Program-made: the position numbers and the translations under genes | The notes under the pieces: generated by a model | Database searches by the model: none | What the model saw: the letters and a program-made list of their open reading frames with translations, nothing else | Told to the model about the DNA's origin: nothing | Assembly (NCBI GenBank): GCA_016223085.1 | Contig: JACRPS010000034.1 | Location: 62,001 to 126,000, forward strand | Reading direction: 5' to 3' | Source of the DNA: Chloroflexota bacterium | Lineage (GTDB): Bacteria > Chloroflexota > Anaerolineae > Aggregatilineales > Phototrophicaceae | Length of the DNA: 64,000 bases | Shown: one piece after another, positions 32,873 to 41,510 of the stretch | Numbering within the stretch: position 1 is the first letter of the stretch | Layout of the letters: each line of letters opens with the position of its first letter

Positions 32873-33178
32873 ATGAACCAACCTGTAACGATTACGTTTG
32901 TGCCGGAGCAGGTCGTCACCTGGCTGATTATCGGCCTGATTGCCGGGTTGCTGGCAAGCGTCCTGGTGCGTGGACGGCGCTTCGGGCTGTGGGGCAGTAT
33001 CATTGTTGGCCTGCTGGGGGCGCTGATCGGCGGGCTGATCTTCACCGTGCTGGGGATTCAGGTCTCGCCTGCGCTGGCCGACGGCATCATGATTCGTTAC
33101 ATTGACATCCTGGTCGCGTTCATCGGCGCAATTATCGTGCTTGTTCTGGTCGGCGCAATCTGGTGGCGGCGGTTCTGA
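32873..33178 (+). CDS. GlsB/YeaQ/YmgE-family membrane protein
   Basis: A 101-residue protein with three hydrophobic segments (TWLIIGLIAGLLASVLV, LWGSIIVGLLGALIGGLIF, ILVAFIGAIIVLVLVGAIWW). The glycine-rich GSIIVGLLGALIGG motif is typical of the transglycosylase-associated/GlsB family, linked to stress response. The ending WWRRF is also usual. The gene is 31 bases after bioY and probably co-transcribed; the function is not known precisely. Confidence 0.8.
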   Translation: MNQPVTITFVPEQVVTWLIIGLIAGLLASVLVRGRRFGLWGSIIVGLLGALIGGLIFTVLGIQVSPALADGIMIRYIDILVAFIGAIIVLVLVGAIWWRRF

Positions 33179-33188
33179 CGATTTGCCG

Positions 33189-33216
33189 CAGGGGCGAACC
33201 GCCGGTTCGCCCCTAC
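33189..33216. repeat. GTAGGG-type palindrome between convergent genes
   Basis: Arms GGGGCGAACC and GGTTCGCCCC around GCC, with the usual CTAC end on the right and GCAG on the left. It is essentially the only sequence between the GlsB-like and fabI stop codons, so it may serve both as terminator. Confidence 0.8.
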
Positions 33217-33224
33217 ACCAGCGC

Positions 33225-34028
33225 CTATTCCACCAAGCCCGCCAGTTCGTCCTCGGTAGCAGTCAGGCCGAGGATATTGTAGCCAGCGTCAACATGAATG
33301 GTTTCGCCGGTGACGTTACGGCTGAGATCGGACGCCAGGTACAGCGCCGTATCACCCACGTCTTCCTGGCTCACCAGGCGGCGCAGCGGCGCAGCTTTTT
33401 CCGAATACTTCAACATCATCCGAAAGCCCGGCACGCCCGCTGCCGCCAGTGTTTTGATCGGCCCGGCGCTGATGGCATTGACGCGAATTCCCTTCGGGCC
33501 AAGATCGTTGGCGAGATAGCGTGTGATCGTTTCGAGCGCGGCTTTGGCAACGGCCATGACATGATACTTTGGCATCACCTTCTCGGCAGCATAATACGTC
33601 AGGCTGATGATGCTGCCGCCGTCGGTCATCAGCGGTTCGGCACGCTTCGCCATCCCAATCAGGCTGTAGGCGCTGATATCCAGCGCCAGCTTAAAACCCT
33701 CGCGGGAAATGTCCACAAAACGCCCGCCCAGGTCTTCCCGGTTGGCGAAGGCAACGCAGTGGACCAGCGTGTCCAGCCTGCCATAACGGTCTTTCACCTT
33801 CGCAAAAATGGCGTCCAGTTGCTCGTCGCTGGTCACATCGCAGGGTTCAACAAAATCGCAGTTGATTTCGTTTGCCAGCGGGAACACGCGCTTTTCCATG
33901 ATTTCGCCGGCATAGCTAAGGGCAATCGCCGCGCCTTCATCGTGCAGGCGCTTGGTGATGCCCCAGGCGATGGAATTTTTGTTGGCGAGGCCGAAGATCA
34001 GCGCCACCTTGCCATCCATTAAACCCAT
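33225..34028 (-). CDS. fabI: Enoyl-[acyl-carrier-protein] reductase FabI
   Basis: A 267-residue SDR enzyme of the FabI class. Motifs: [15 protein letters not shown] (nucleotide site), [28 protein letters not shown], the active-site Tyr and Lys in [13 protein letters not shown], and the late segment [18 protein letters not shown] then [13 protein letters not shown]. It reduces enoyl-ACP with NADH in the last step of fatty-acid elongation. It stands alone here, away from other fab genes. Confidence 0.92.
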   Translation of the reverse strand: MGLMDGKVALIFGLANKNSIAWGITKRLHDEGAAIALSYAGEIMEKRVFPLANEINCDFVEPCDVTSDEQLDAIFAKVKDRYGRLDTLVHCVAFANREDLGGRFVDISREGFKLALDISAYSLIGMAKRAEPLMTDGGSIISLTYYAAEKVMPKYHVMAVAKAALETITRYLANDLGPKGIRVNAISAGPIKTLAAAGVPGFRMMLKYSEKAAPLRRLVSQEDVGDTALYLASDLSRNVTGETIHVDAGYNILGLTATEDELAGLVE

Positions 34029-34157
34029 ATCATTCCTCCCAGAGATTTAACGCAAAGGCGCCAAGGGGCAAAGACGCAAAGTTTCTTTTTTCCTGGCGTT
34101 CCCGGCGTCATGGCGGTCAATTGGTGCGATTACTGTAACACGGGACAGGGGGAGGCG

Positions 34158-34586
34158 CTACGGAATTGGCCTGCGCGAACATGGATAGCGACCAACAGCA
34201 AGAAACGCGGCGCGGCGCACCAGACGCGCGCCGCTGTTTAAGCGCAGCAGGAATACAGTTACTCGAGCTTCAGGGGTTAACGGTGTGATAACTGCGTCGT
34301 CCAATCGGAAATGATCGTTCCAGTACATCGTGCGCGGGTTATAAAGCGAAACGAAGGTTTCTGTTTCGATGTCGTAAGAACCAATGTCGCTGCCTTTGTA
34401 GCGGTTACAGTCAAAGCAGCTTAAACACAGATTGTCCAGGGTGGTATCGCCTCGGTGCTTGTTTGAAATAATATGATCTACTTCATGAGCAAGATATGAA
34501 TCAGCCTCAGTCATCAGGCAACATTCACAGCAACCGCCAGCGCGGTCAATGACCAGGCGGCGCAGTTCAGCAGGAATATGCGTCAT
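34158..34586 (-). CDS. HNH endonuclease
   Basis: A 142-residue protein with a zinc-type HNH module: CCECCLMTEADS, HEVDHIISNKHRGDTTLDNL, CLSCFDCNRYKGSDIGSYD. The CxxC pairs and the His-Asn-His triad are visible. The remainder (FVSLYNPRTMYWNDHF) is typical of the stand-alone family found next to a small partner. The start overlaps the stop of the 83-residue upstream protein (ATGA). The cut DNA is unknown; a selfish or defence role is possible. Confidence 0.8.
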   Translation of the reverse strand: MTHIPAELRRLVIDRAGGCCECCLMTEADSYLAHEVDHIISNKHRGDTTLDNLCLSCFDCNRYKGSDIGSYDIETETFVSLYNPRTMYWNDHFRLDDAVITPLTPEARVTVFLLRLNSGARLVRRAAFLAVGRYPCSRRPIP

Positions 34587-34834
34587 TTTTTGTTCGCTAA
34601 CTGTTGCTGCGCATAAGCCTTTAACATGCTCACAAAATGGTTCACGCTTTCGAACTCATCCAGTTCTGCTTGTTCTTCCGGCGTCAGGTGGCCTTCCCGA
34701 TTGATTTCCAACAGATGTCTAACCCGTTCCTGGGTAGCTGTCGAAGCGCGGAACGCGATAATTTCCTCTGGTGTGGGCGACTGAACCAGAAAACGGTAAA
34801 CCTCATCGTAAACAGGCGACTGCGCGATTGCCAT
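34583..34834 (-). CDS. Small hypothetical partner of HNH protein
   Basis: An 83-residue acidic helical protein (VYDEVYRFLVQSPTPEEIIA, FRASTATQERVRHLLEINRE, LTPEEQAELDEFESVNHF). This pattern recurs in cyanobacteria and Chloroflexota, nearly always upstream of an HNH nuclease, as here with a 4-base overlap. It may be an inhibitor or DNA-binding partner, but this is inference. A TATAAT lies upstream on the minus strand at 34865-34870. Confidence 0.65.
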   Translation of the reverse strand: MAIAQSPVYDEVYRFLVQSPTPEEIIAFRASTATQERVRHLLEINREGHLTPEEQAELDEFESVNHFVSMLKAYAQQQLANKK

Positions 34835-34949
34835 ACCCTTGAACCCTTAAACCATTCCTCGCTTATTATAAGCCACTTTGCTTGCGCGCGCCCGGTAAAC
34901 CGCCTATCATCGGCGCGGTGAATGGCGACTGAACAGGGGAAGATGAGCG

Positions 34950-35966
34950 ATGCCCAGCGATACCATCCGCGTGATCGTAGCGATAAACTTTTCCGACGAC
35001 ATCATGGCGCAGCTTCGCGCTGTTTCGCCGCGTTACCATATCGAACGGCACTATCCGAACGTACCGGACTCGGCCATCGCTGAGGCCGAGGTGCTGTACA
35101 CCCTGGGATATTTCCCGGACCCGGCGCGGGCGCCGCGTCTGCGCTGGATTCAAATGCACACCGCAGGGATTGACCATGCGCTTAACCAGCCAATCATGCA
35201 GGCAGAGGATGTCGAAATCACCACCATCAGTGGGATTCACGCCACGCCGATGGCGGAATACTGCCTGATGATGATGTTGGCCTTCGCGTACAAACTGCCG
35301 ACGATGCTGCGCCTGCAGGCGCAGGCGGAATGGCCGGCCCGGCAGCACAGTCTGTTTGCGCCCCGTGAACTGCGCGGGCAGACGGTCGGCATTGTCGGCT
35401 ACGGCAGCATCGGGCGGGAACTGGCGCGCTTGGCGGACAGTCTGGGCATGACGGTGCTGGCCGCCAAACGGGATGTGATGCACCCGGAACTGCCGGAAGA
35501 CCGGTATCAGGAAGCTGGCATCGGCGACCCCAGCGGGGAAATCCCGGCGCGGCTGTACCCGCCGGAGGCGCTGTCGTCCATGGCGTCGGAGTGTGACTTC
35601 CTGGTGCTGATTACGCCGCTGACTGGCAGCACACGTCACCTGATCGGCGAGGACGTGCTGAACGCGATGAAAAAGACGGCAGTGCTGATTAACGTCGCGC
35701 GCGGCAGCGTGGTGGACGAGAAGGCGCTCATCTCCGCGCTGGCGGCGGGGCGCATCGGTGGGGCGGCGCTGGACGTGTTCGAGGAAGAACCTCTGCCGGC
35801 GACCAGCCCGTTGTGGAACATGGATAACGTGATTATCAGCCCCCACGTGGCCGGTAACAGCAGCCGCTATAACGAGAAGGCGGCGGCGCTGTTCGCGGAA
35901 AATCTCCAGCGGTACATCGAAAAGCGTCCGCTGCTGAACCGGCTGGAACGCAAGCGCGGGTATTAG
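34950..35966 (+). CDS. D-2-hydroxyacid dehydrogenase
   Basis: A 338-residue NAD-dependent dehydrogenase. The nucleotide motif is TVGIVGYGSIGRELARLADS. The catalytic Arg is in NVARGSVVDEKAL, the Glu in DVFEEEPLP and the His in IISPHVAGNSS. The N-terminal substrate domain has LRWIQMHTAGIDHALN and HATPMAEYCLMMML. It would reduce a 2-keto acid (glyoxylate, hydroxypyruvate or similar); the substrate is not clear. A complete member; GGGGAAGA lies 11 bases before the ATG. Confidence 0.88.
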   Translation: MPSDTIRVIVAINFSDDIMAQLRAVSPRYHIERHYPNVPDSAIAEAEVLYTLGYFPDPARAPRLRWIQMHTAGIDHALNQPIMQAEDVEITTISGIHATPMAEYCLMMMLAFAYKLPTMLRLQAQAEWPARQHSLFAPRELRGQTVGIVGYGSIGRELARLADSLGMTVLAAKRDVMHPELPEDRYQEAGIGDPSGEIPARLYPPEALSSMASECDFLVLITPLTGSTRHLIGEDVLNAMKKTAVLINVARGSVVDEKALISALAAGRIGGAALDVFEEEPLPATSPLWNMDNVIISPHVAGNSSRYNEKAAALFAENLQRYIEKRPLLNRLERKRGY

Positions 35967-35999
35967 GCGGTTGGCTTTTGGCGGTTGGATATACGGACA

Positions 36000-36030
36000 G
36001 AGAAGTGGCTGAGTGTACGAGCCACTTCTC
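36000..36030. terminator. 11-base-stem hairpin between convergent genes
   Basis: GAGAAGTGGCT and AGCCACTTCTC form a perfect stem around a 9-base loop. It lies between the stops of the dehydrogenase and rmuC, so it probably ends or protects both transcripts. Confidence 0.6.
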
Positions 36031-36049
36031 AAGTTAGCTTGTGAAACAA

Positions 36050-37204
36050 CTACGACTTCGTAACCTCAGCAAGTACAGCCGTCTCAGTAATGCCGTTTGC
36101 TTCTAGCAAACCATCAATCTTGTTTAGTGGCTTCTCTAGAGCAGTACGGCGCTTACCTACCAGGTCGTCGTAAGCTTCTCTCGCCTTTTCAAGTGCTCCA
36201 CCGATTTTCTCCATCATTCCAGTATATTCAGTCCACTGTTTCTTGAACTCGTTCAGCAACTTCAGAACTTCTCGTGAGGATTGTTCCAGCTTGAAGTTTT
36301 CGGCTGCTTGGCGAATAACAGCGAGTACAATGTAAAGCGTGAGTGGGGAGCAGATAATCACTTTCTGTTTTAGTGCTTCTTCAATAATCGTATCATCTTC
36401 CTCATGGATAAAGCGATACACCTGCTCATTGGGAATGAAGACGAGCACACAATCAACTGTATCCGAATTGATATAATCTTTACTCCTTTCGCATCCGACT
36501 TCTCTCACCCGGCCACGAACATCCGCCAGGAATTTTTTCCGATAGTTGTCCTTATCAACCTCGGCTTGTGCCTTGAGATAGTGCATGTAGTTGTCTAATG
36601 GAAATTTGGAATCCATGTTGAGGCAGACATTATTCGGCAGTTTGAAACTGAAGTCAGGGCGGGTCTTTCTGCTTCCGTTAGTGTCAACTGTTGTTTGCTT
36701 GGTGTAGTTAACCCCCTCGATAAAGCCTGCCAATCGCAAAATATCATCCGCGATTCGTTCGCCCCATTGTCCCCGTGAACGATTGTTGGCTAAGGCATCA
36801 TGCAACTGCGACGATGTACGAGTTAAATTCTCTAGTTCTTTACCGAGTGCCCCCAACCGTTCAGCACGACTATTTTCAAATTCAGATACCAAGTCAGCTA
36901 CTTTGCCAAGTCTAGCATCAATAGTTTCTAGTCGCTGGTCAATCAGTTGCTTTTTACTTTCAAGCTCGGTTGTATGGTGCACAGTCTGAGATTTCAGTTT
37001 CTCTTCGGCCAATTTGAGTAAGTTATTTGTGGATTTATCCAAAGCATCTAGCGAGAGGGTGCTGAACGCATTTTTCATGGTGTCGGCTAAAGCTGATTCA
37101 GAAGTTCTACGCTTTTTCTCGCTTTGCTGTACGATAAAAAATGTAACGATAGCACCAATAATGGTGCCAGCACTAAAACTGATAAGAAGTGGTAGCCAAT
37201 CCAT
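36050..37204 (-). CDS. rmuC: RmuC family protein, low GC
   Basis: A 384-residue protein; the ATG at 37204 has AAGGGGGAA before it. An N-terminal membrane helix (WLPLLISFSAGTIIGAIVTF) is followed by a coiled coil (about 60-140, KKQLIDQRLETIDARLGKVA) and the RmuC domain: RGQWGERIADDILRLAGFIE, TRPDFSFKLPNNVCLNMDSK, FPLDNYMHYLKA, CVLVFIPNEQVYRFIHEED. The RmuC fold is nuclease-like (PD-DExK), with Asp in RPDF and Lys in DSKFP. It limits recombination at inverted repeats in E. coli. Base use is clearly more A/T-rich than in neighbours, a sign of transfer. Confidence 0.85.
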   Translation of the reverse strand: MDWLPLLISFSAGTIIGAIVTFFIVQQSEKKRRTSESALADTMKNAFSTLSLDALDKSTNNLLKLAEEKLKSQTVHHTTELESKKQLIDQRLETIDARLGKVADLVSEFENSRAERLGALGKELENLTRTSSQLHDALANNRSRGQWGERIADDILRLAGFIEGVNYTKQTTVDTNGSRKTRPDFSFKLPNNVCLNMDSKFPLDNYMHYLKAQAEVDKDNYRKKFLADVRGRVREVGCERSKDYINSDTVDCVLVFIPNEQVYRFIHEEDDTIIEEALKQKVIICSPLTLYIVLAVIRQAAENFKLEQSSREVLKLLNEFKKQWTEYTGMMEKIGGALEKAREAYDDLVGKRRTALEKPLNKIDGLLEANGITETAVLAEVTKS

Positions 37205-37407
37205 AATTCCCCCTTCAGATTGCTTAGTCACTGCTAGTCATTATGTTAATTCATTATTTGTTATTTGAGCGTGAAAAAGTTAAGAATTCTTGTTGCAAAA
37301 ATAAAACTTTGTACTGGCGTTCGGCTTTTTCCCATTTCAGAACATTTCCGCCCTTTCAAGCGTATTTATAGATGTTGTCTATTGAAAACTTTTTGAAAGG
37401 GGAACCT

Positions 37408-39222
37408 GTGAAAAAATACCGTTTCGAGCAGTTCGCGGCGACGCGGCTGTATTACCCGCTGGTGGGCTACTCACCGGATGGCAAACACATCGCCCACGTC
37501 AATAACATGACCGGTCAGTTTAACCTGTGGACGGTGTCCAGCGGCGGCGGGTATCCGCGCCAGTTAACCGCCTATACCGATAACACGGTGCGCAACTTCG
37601 CCTGGTCGCCGGACGGTCAGAAACTGCTGCTTCAGGCCGACCAGAACGGCGACGAGCAGCACCAGATTTACGTCGTCGGCGCGGCCGGCGGCTGGCCGGA
37701 GGCGCTGACCAGCAAGCTGGACGCACAGCATAACCTGGGCGACTGGTCGCCGGATGGCAAGTGGTTTGCATACTGCGCCAACGATCAGAACCCGGCCAAC
37801 ATGGACATCGTTCTCTACGAAGTCGAAACCGGCGACACCCGCCGCCCGCTGCCGCCCGGCAAGCTGTACTTCCCGGCAGACTGGTCGCGCGATGGGCATT
37901 ACCTGCAAATCGTGGATATCCGTTCCAACACCGATCAGGATGTGCTGGTTCTGGACGTGCAGACGGGCGACTGCCTGAACGCGACTCCGCATGAAGGTGA
38001 AGTGATTTTTGTCCCCGGCCCCTGGGCACCGGACAGCAGCGGCTTTTATCTGCTGACCAACACCGGGCGCGAGTTCACCGGGCTGGCCTTTTTCCGGCTG
38101 GCCGACCAAACATGGGCGTGGGTGGAAACGCCTAACCACGACATCGAGCAGGTGGACATCTCCCGCAATGGCCGCGTGCTGGCCTGGGCGGTCAACGAGG
38201 GTGGCGCGTCGAAGCTGTACGGGCGCGATCTGCAAACGGGTGAAACGCTCCGTCTGCCGGAACTGCCGCTGGGGGTCATCAGCGCCATGAAGCTGAATCC
38301 GGATGGCACGAAGCTAGCGCTGATCTTCGGCAGGCCAACGGTGGCAAGCTGCCTGTACGAACTCGATCTGCGAACCGGCGATCTGCTGATGCTGGGGCAG
38401 AGTATGCTTGGCGGCATAGACCCGGCGGACATGATCGAACCGGAGCTGGTAGAGTATCCGACGTTTGACGGACGTATGATTCCGGCGTGGCTGTACCGCC
38501 CGCGCGGGGCAGGCCCGTTCCCGGTGGTTCTCTCGATTCACGGCGGGCCGGAGTCGCAGGAGCGCCCGACCTATGCCTATAACGGCCTGTACCAGTATTT
38601 GCTGAATCGTGGTTTTGGCATCCTCGCGCCCAACATTCGCGGTTCGACCGGCTACGGCATCAGTTATCAAAAGCTGATTCACCGCGACTGGGGCGGCGCG
38701 GAACTGAAGGACATCGAAGGCGCAGCGAAGTATCTGCAAAGCCTGGACTGGGTGGACAAAAACCGCATTGCCGTGTTCGGTGGCAGCTTCGGCGGCTTTG
38801 CAACACTCAGCGCCGTGACGCGCCTGCCGGATTACTGGGCGCTGGGGGTGGACATCGTGGGGCCGTCCAATCTGCTGACGTTTGTGAAGTCCGTGCCCCC
38901 GTTCTGGCAGCGATTCATGAAACAATGGGTGGGCGACCCGGAGGAAGACCGTGATTTGCTGGTGGAGCGTTCTCCCATCACCTACGTTGACCAGATTCGC
39001 GTGCCGCTGCTGGTGATCCAGGGTGCGAAAGACCCGCGCGTGGTGCAGGCCGAAAGCGACCAGATGGTGGAGCGTATCCGCCAGCGCGGCGGCGACGTGC
39101 GCTATTACGTGGACGAGGAAGAAGGACACGGCGCGACGCGGCGCGAGAATGCGATCAAGTGGATGAAACTGGTGAGTGAATACCTGGAAGAATACCTGCT
39201 TGATGAGCCGTCACCTGCATGA
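37408..39222 (+). CDS. S9-family prolyl oligopeptidase-like peptidase
   Basis: A 604-residue protein. The GTG at 37408 with AAAGGGGA before it is preferred to the ATG at 37372. The N-terminal half is a beta-propeller of WD/TolB-like blades ([40 protein letters not shown]). The C-terminal alpha/beta-hydrolase has the nucleophile [10 protein letters not shown], the Asp in QGAKDPRVV and the His in EEGHGATR. Oxyanion part: [13 protein letters not shown]. It cuts short peptides, probably in the cytosol since no signal peptide is present. All three catalytic residues are intact. Confidence 0.88.
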   Translation: MKKYRFEQFAATRLYYPLVGYSPDGKHIAHVNNMTGQFNLWTVSSGGGYPRQLTAYTDNTVRNFAWSPDGQKLLLQADQNGDEQHQIYVVGAAGGWPEALTSKLDAQHNLGDWSPDGKWFAYCANDQNPANMDIVLYEVETGDTRRPLPPGKLYFPADWSRDGHYLQIVDIRSNTDQDVLVLDVQTGDCLNATPHEGEVIFVPGPWAPDSSGFYLLTNTGREFTGLAFFRLADQTWAWVETPNHDIEQVDISRNGRVLAWAVNEGGASKLYGRDLQTGETLRLPELPLGVISAMKLNPDGTKLALIFGRPTVASCLYELDLRTGDLLMLGQSMLGGIDPADMIEPELVEYPTFDGRMIPAWLYRPRGAGPFPVVLSIHGGPESQERPTYAYNGLYQYLLNRGFGILAPNIRGSTGYGISYQKLIHRDWGGAELKDIEGAAKYLQSLDWVDKNRIAVFGGSFGGFATLSAVTRLPDYWALGVDIVGPSNLLTFVKSVPPFWQRFMKQWVGDPEEDRDLLVERSPITYVDQIRVPLLVIQGAKDPRVVQAESDQMVERIRQRGGDVRYYVDEEEGHGATRRENAIKWMKLVSEYLEEYLLDEPSPA

Positions 39223-39285
39223 AACTTCTTACGGAAGCGTGCGTATAGTATCATTAGACGGACATCGTAGTGAGGAGTTTCAACC

Positions 39286-39618
39286 ATGTCTGACAACGAA
39301 ATGCCCAATACCGACGTGAACCCGGAAATTGTGGATAACGCGGCGGACGCCGAAAAATCGCCGCTGGAAGCGTTCATTTACCACCAGCGCCGCGCGCTGG
39401 AAGAAGCCGGCAAGGCGATTGACGCGCTGCTGCCCGACCGCTTCAAGGAACACGGCTCGGCGGCCAGCAAGGAATTTGTGAAGGGTTTCCAGGTGCTGAT
39501 TGACGCTGCCATCACCGAGATCGAAAAGGCGACCAGCAAGGTCGAAGCCGAAGTGAGTGATGACGAAGACCGGCCTTCCACCACCGGCAAGGCGAAGGTC
39601 AAGGTGCAGGTGGAATAA
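39286..39618 (+). CDS. Small acidic hypothetical protein
   Basis: A 110-residue acidic protein: a disordered start (SDNEMPNTDVNPEIVDNAA), a central helix bundle (LEAFIYHQRRALEEAGKAID, EFVKGFQVLIDAAITEIEKA) and a charged tail ending in KAKVKVQVE. The family is not recognised by me. GGAG lies before the ATG and a strong terminator follows it, so it is a real, separately ended gene. It is reminiscent of small proteins that act as helical partners, but no role can be assigned. Confidence 0.65.
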   Translation: MSDNEMPNTDVNPEIVDNAADAEKSPLEAFIYHQRRALEEAGKAIDALLPDRFKEHGSAASKEFVKGFQVLIDAAITEIEKATSKVEAEVSDDEDRPSTTGKAKVKVQVE

Positions 39619-39647
39619 TCGTTTCACCTGATGAATGACACACTGTC

Positions 39648-39677
39648 GGGGAGGGTCTAAGACCCTCCCCTGTTTTT
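39648..39677 (+). terminator. Rho-independent terminator
   Basis: GGGGAGGGTC and GACCCTCCCC form a 10-base stem with a TAA loop, followed by TGTTTTT. The stem is nearly identical to the core of one palindromic repeat (52947-52975), suggesting that a repeat was taken over as a terminator. Confidence 0.85.
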
Positions 39678-39852
39678 ATCAGGGTTATTCTTTTACGAGG
39701 CATGGTCATTGTCAGTGGAAGGCTGGGCAGCGTTTGGCTTCAGCACGCTCAACATACCAAACCGAAAGACGATAGCGTTTCTTAAGTAAGTTAACGAATG
39801 TTTTTGTCGGGACACGTTTTTTCGTTGATTTGTTTCGAGAACCGACTTTAGT

Positions 39853-40239
39853 CTACCCCTTGTGGTGATCCAGTTGGCGAACAGCAGCAGCAATGTCGGA
39901 TGCGAAGTTCCCTCGTGTCAGATATTTTGAAGCGCCGGCCTGGAGGACGTCCTGTTGTCTGACGTTATCCTCACGTTTAGGTTCCAAAGCGACAATTCTG
40001 ATGGTGGGGTATTCCTGGAAGAGCGAACCAATGAATGAAACGAAGTCCGAGGGTTGCAGTTCCAGGTCAAGGAAGAGCACGTCCGGCTGCAATTGTTGAC
40101 ACAGGAGGCGTACTTCCGCGCTGTTCGCAACCTCGCCCACGACCTCAAACCCCTCCTGGACACTGAAAAAAACAGCGAGTGCTCTCCGTAAGTTTTCATC
40201 ACTCTCGGCAATCAGAATACGGATAGTTGCTGCTGCCAT
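39853..40239 (-). CDS. Receiver-only protein with altered switch residues
   Basis: A 128-residue receiver domain. The phospho-acceptor Asp58 is in VLFLDLELQPSDF, but the acidic pair reads ESD. The usual Thr/Ser position lies in VALEPKRED, and the conserved Lys of the last loop is replaced in KYLTRGN (Arg109). Loss of the Lys and Thr often means weak or phosphorylation-independent signalling. The LuxR/NarL-type start (IRILIAESDENLRRALAVFF) suggests it descends from a two-domain regulator that lost its DNA-binding half. It is divergent from the Crp-like gene. Confidence 0.75.
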   Translation of the reverse strand: MAAATIRILIAESDENLRRALAVFFSVQEGFEVVGEVANSAEVRLLCQQLQPDVLFLDLELQPSDFVSFIGSLFQEYPTIRIVALEPKREDNVRQQDVLQAGASKYLTRGNFASDIAAAVRQLDHHKG

Positions 40240-40616
40240 ACGTGACCGGTCCCTTCCTACCAGGGTCTTGTTAGTCCCGGCTTAACAACGTGCGAGATGG
40301 GTTTGACCGGGAATGTTGTTAATCAGGACGCCTTTCATTTTATGACTCAGAGTAGAGAAGGGTGTAAAGATAAATGCGATGTTACCAATAATGGAATTAT
40401 CGTTACATCCAGGGTACAATGAGCTATCAACGCAATTATACCTGTTATGTACGGTAACGTACATAGCGGCGGTATCAATTTCGCGTAAGAAACTTCATAC
40501 TGCCAGGTTTACGGAAGCAGGCGGGCTTAAGCCTTAACCCCTTGCCCCCACTTTCTCCTGTGACCCTCTCAAGTGAAGCACTGACTTTTGTTGGGGTAGT
40601 CGTACAGGAGAAAAGC
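40240..40616. other. Regulatory gap between divergent REC and Crp-like genes
   Basis: 377 bases without a gene, relatively A/T-rich. It holds the palindrome at 40446-40465 and a half of the GGGCTTAAGCC repeat at about 40525. No -35/-10 pair of good quality was found for either gene. It probably carries both promoters. Confidence 0.5.
40446..40465. promoter_or_regulatory. Inverted repeat TATGTACG-N4-CGTACATA, possible operator
   Basis: A perfect 8-base-arm palindrome with loop GTAA, about 150 bases before the Crp-like start. Its size and symmetry suit a dimeric regulator, perhaps the Crp-like protein itself, but it differs from the classical TGTGA-N6-TCACA site. Confidence 0.45.
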
Positions 40617-41327
40617 ATGTTTACCCTTCTAACGGATCCATCCAGATCGAATCGGCTACTGGCGGCACTGCCGCCTGAAGACTATCAACGTTTGTTACCT
40701 GCTCTCGAACCGGTCGCTTTTCAACCCACCGACGTGCTCTATGAGCCAAACAGACCGATTGAGTACGTATATTTCCCCCTTTATGGAGTAGCTTCCATCC
40801 TGGTTGTTATGAATGATGGGCTAACGGGTGAGGTGGCTACCGTAGGAAATGAAGGGATGGTCGGAATTACCCTGTTTCTCGGCATTGCCGAGACGACGAC
40901 CAAAGCAATTTACCAGATCGCTGGGGAGGCGCTGCGGTTGCCCGCCGGGGTATTCATGGCGGAAATTAACCGAAACAGTGCCCTGGTAGCTATTCTCCAA
41001 CGATATACCCAGGCCTGGATGACCATGCTGACCCAACATGCTGCCTGTAACAATCTGCACCCACTCAACGAACGCTGCGACCACTGGCTGCTGCTCACCC
41101 ATGATCGCGTCAGCGGAGATCAGTTTAGCTTAACGCAAAAGTTTCTTGGTTTCATGCTGGGGGTGAGGCGAGCAGCCGTCAATAGTGTTATGCAAACCCT
41201 TCAGAAGGTTGGTTATATACGCTACAGCCGAGGGATCATCACCATTGTTGATCGTCCAGGATTAGAAAGTGTGGCCTGCGAGTGCTACGGCGTTGTCAGC
41301 GGTGAGTACAGGCGGATGCTCGACTAA
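40617..41327 (+). CDS. Crp/Fnr-family transcription regulator
   Basis: A 236-residue protein. The ATG at 40617 has AGGAG seven bases before it. The cyclic-nucleotide-binding-like barrel (VAFQPTDVLYEPNRPIEYVY, FPLYGVASILVVM, EVATVGNEGMVGITLFLG) is followed by a long helix (ILQRYTQAWMTMLTQHAACN) and a winged helix (FSLTQKFLGFMLGVRRAAVN, VMQTLQKVGYIRYSRGIITI). The VATVGNEGMVG segment marks a subgroup common in soil and lake bacteria. Cysteines exist but not in an Fnr cluster pattern, so the signal is unknown. Confidence 0.85.
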   Translation: MFTLLTDPSRSNRLLAALPPEDYQRLLPALEPVAFQPTDVLYEPNRPIEYVYFPLYGVASILVVMNDGLTGEVATVGNEGMVGITLFLGIAETTTKAIYQIAGEALRLPAGVFMAEINRNSALVAILQRYTQAWMTMLTQHAACNNLHPLNERCDHWLLLTHDRVSGDQFSLTQKFLGFMLGVRRAAVNSVMQTLQKVGYIRYSRGIITIVDRPGLESVACECYGVVSGEYRRMLD

Positions 41328-41462
41328 CCGAGGACCGTTAGCCAACCATTTGATCGGGATTGTCATCTCACCATCGTTTCTAACCTCCTGCAAACCTGCG
41401 CGTAGGGCGAACGTCCCCGGAAGATCGGTCAAAAGTTGGACAACTTTGGAGCGAGCCGGGCT

Positions 41463-41468
41463 TATAAT
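41463..41468 (+). promoter_or_regulatory. -10 element before the SH3-repeat gene
   Basis: A perfect TATAAT, 42 bases before the ATG at 41511. The only -35-like hexamer (TTGGAC) is 21 bases further upstream, too far for a standard promoter, so only the -10 is claimed. Confidence 0.45.
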
Positions 41469-41510
41469 GCGAATGGTGTCTGGAACAGAGCATCCCGAAA
41501 GGGGGATGGT

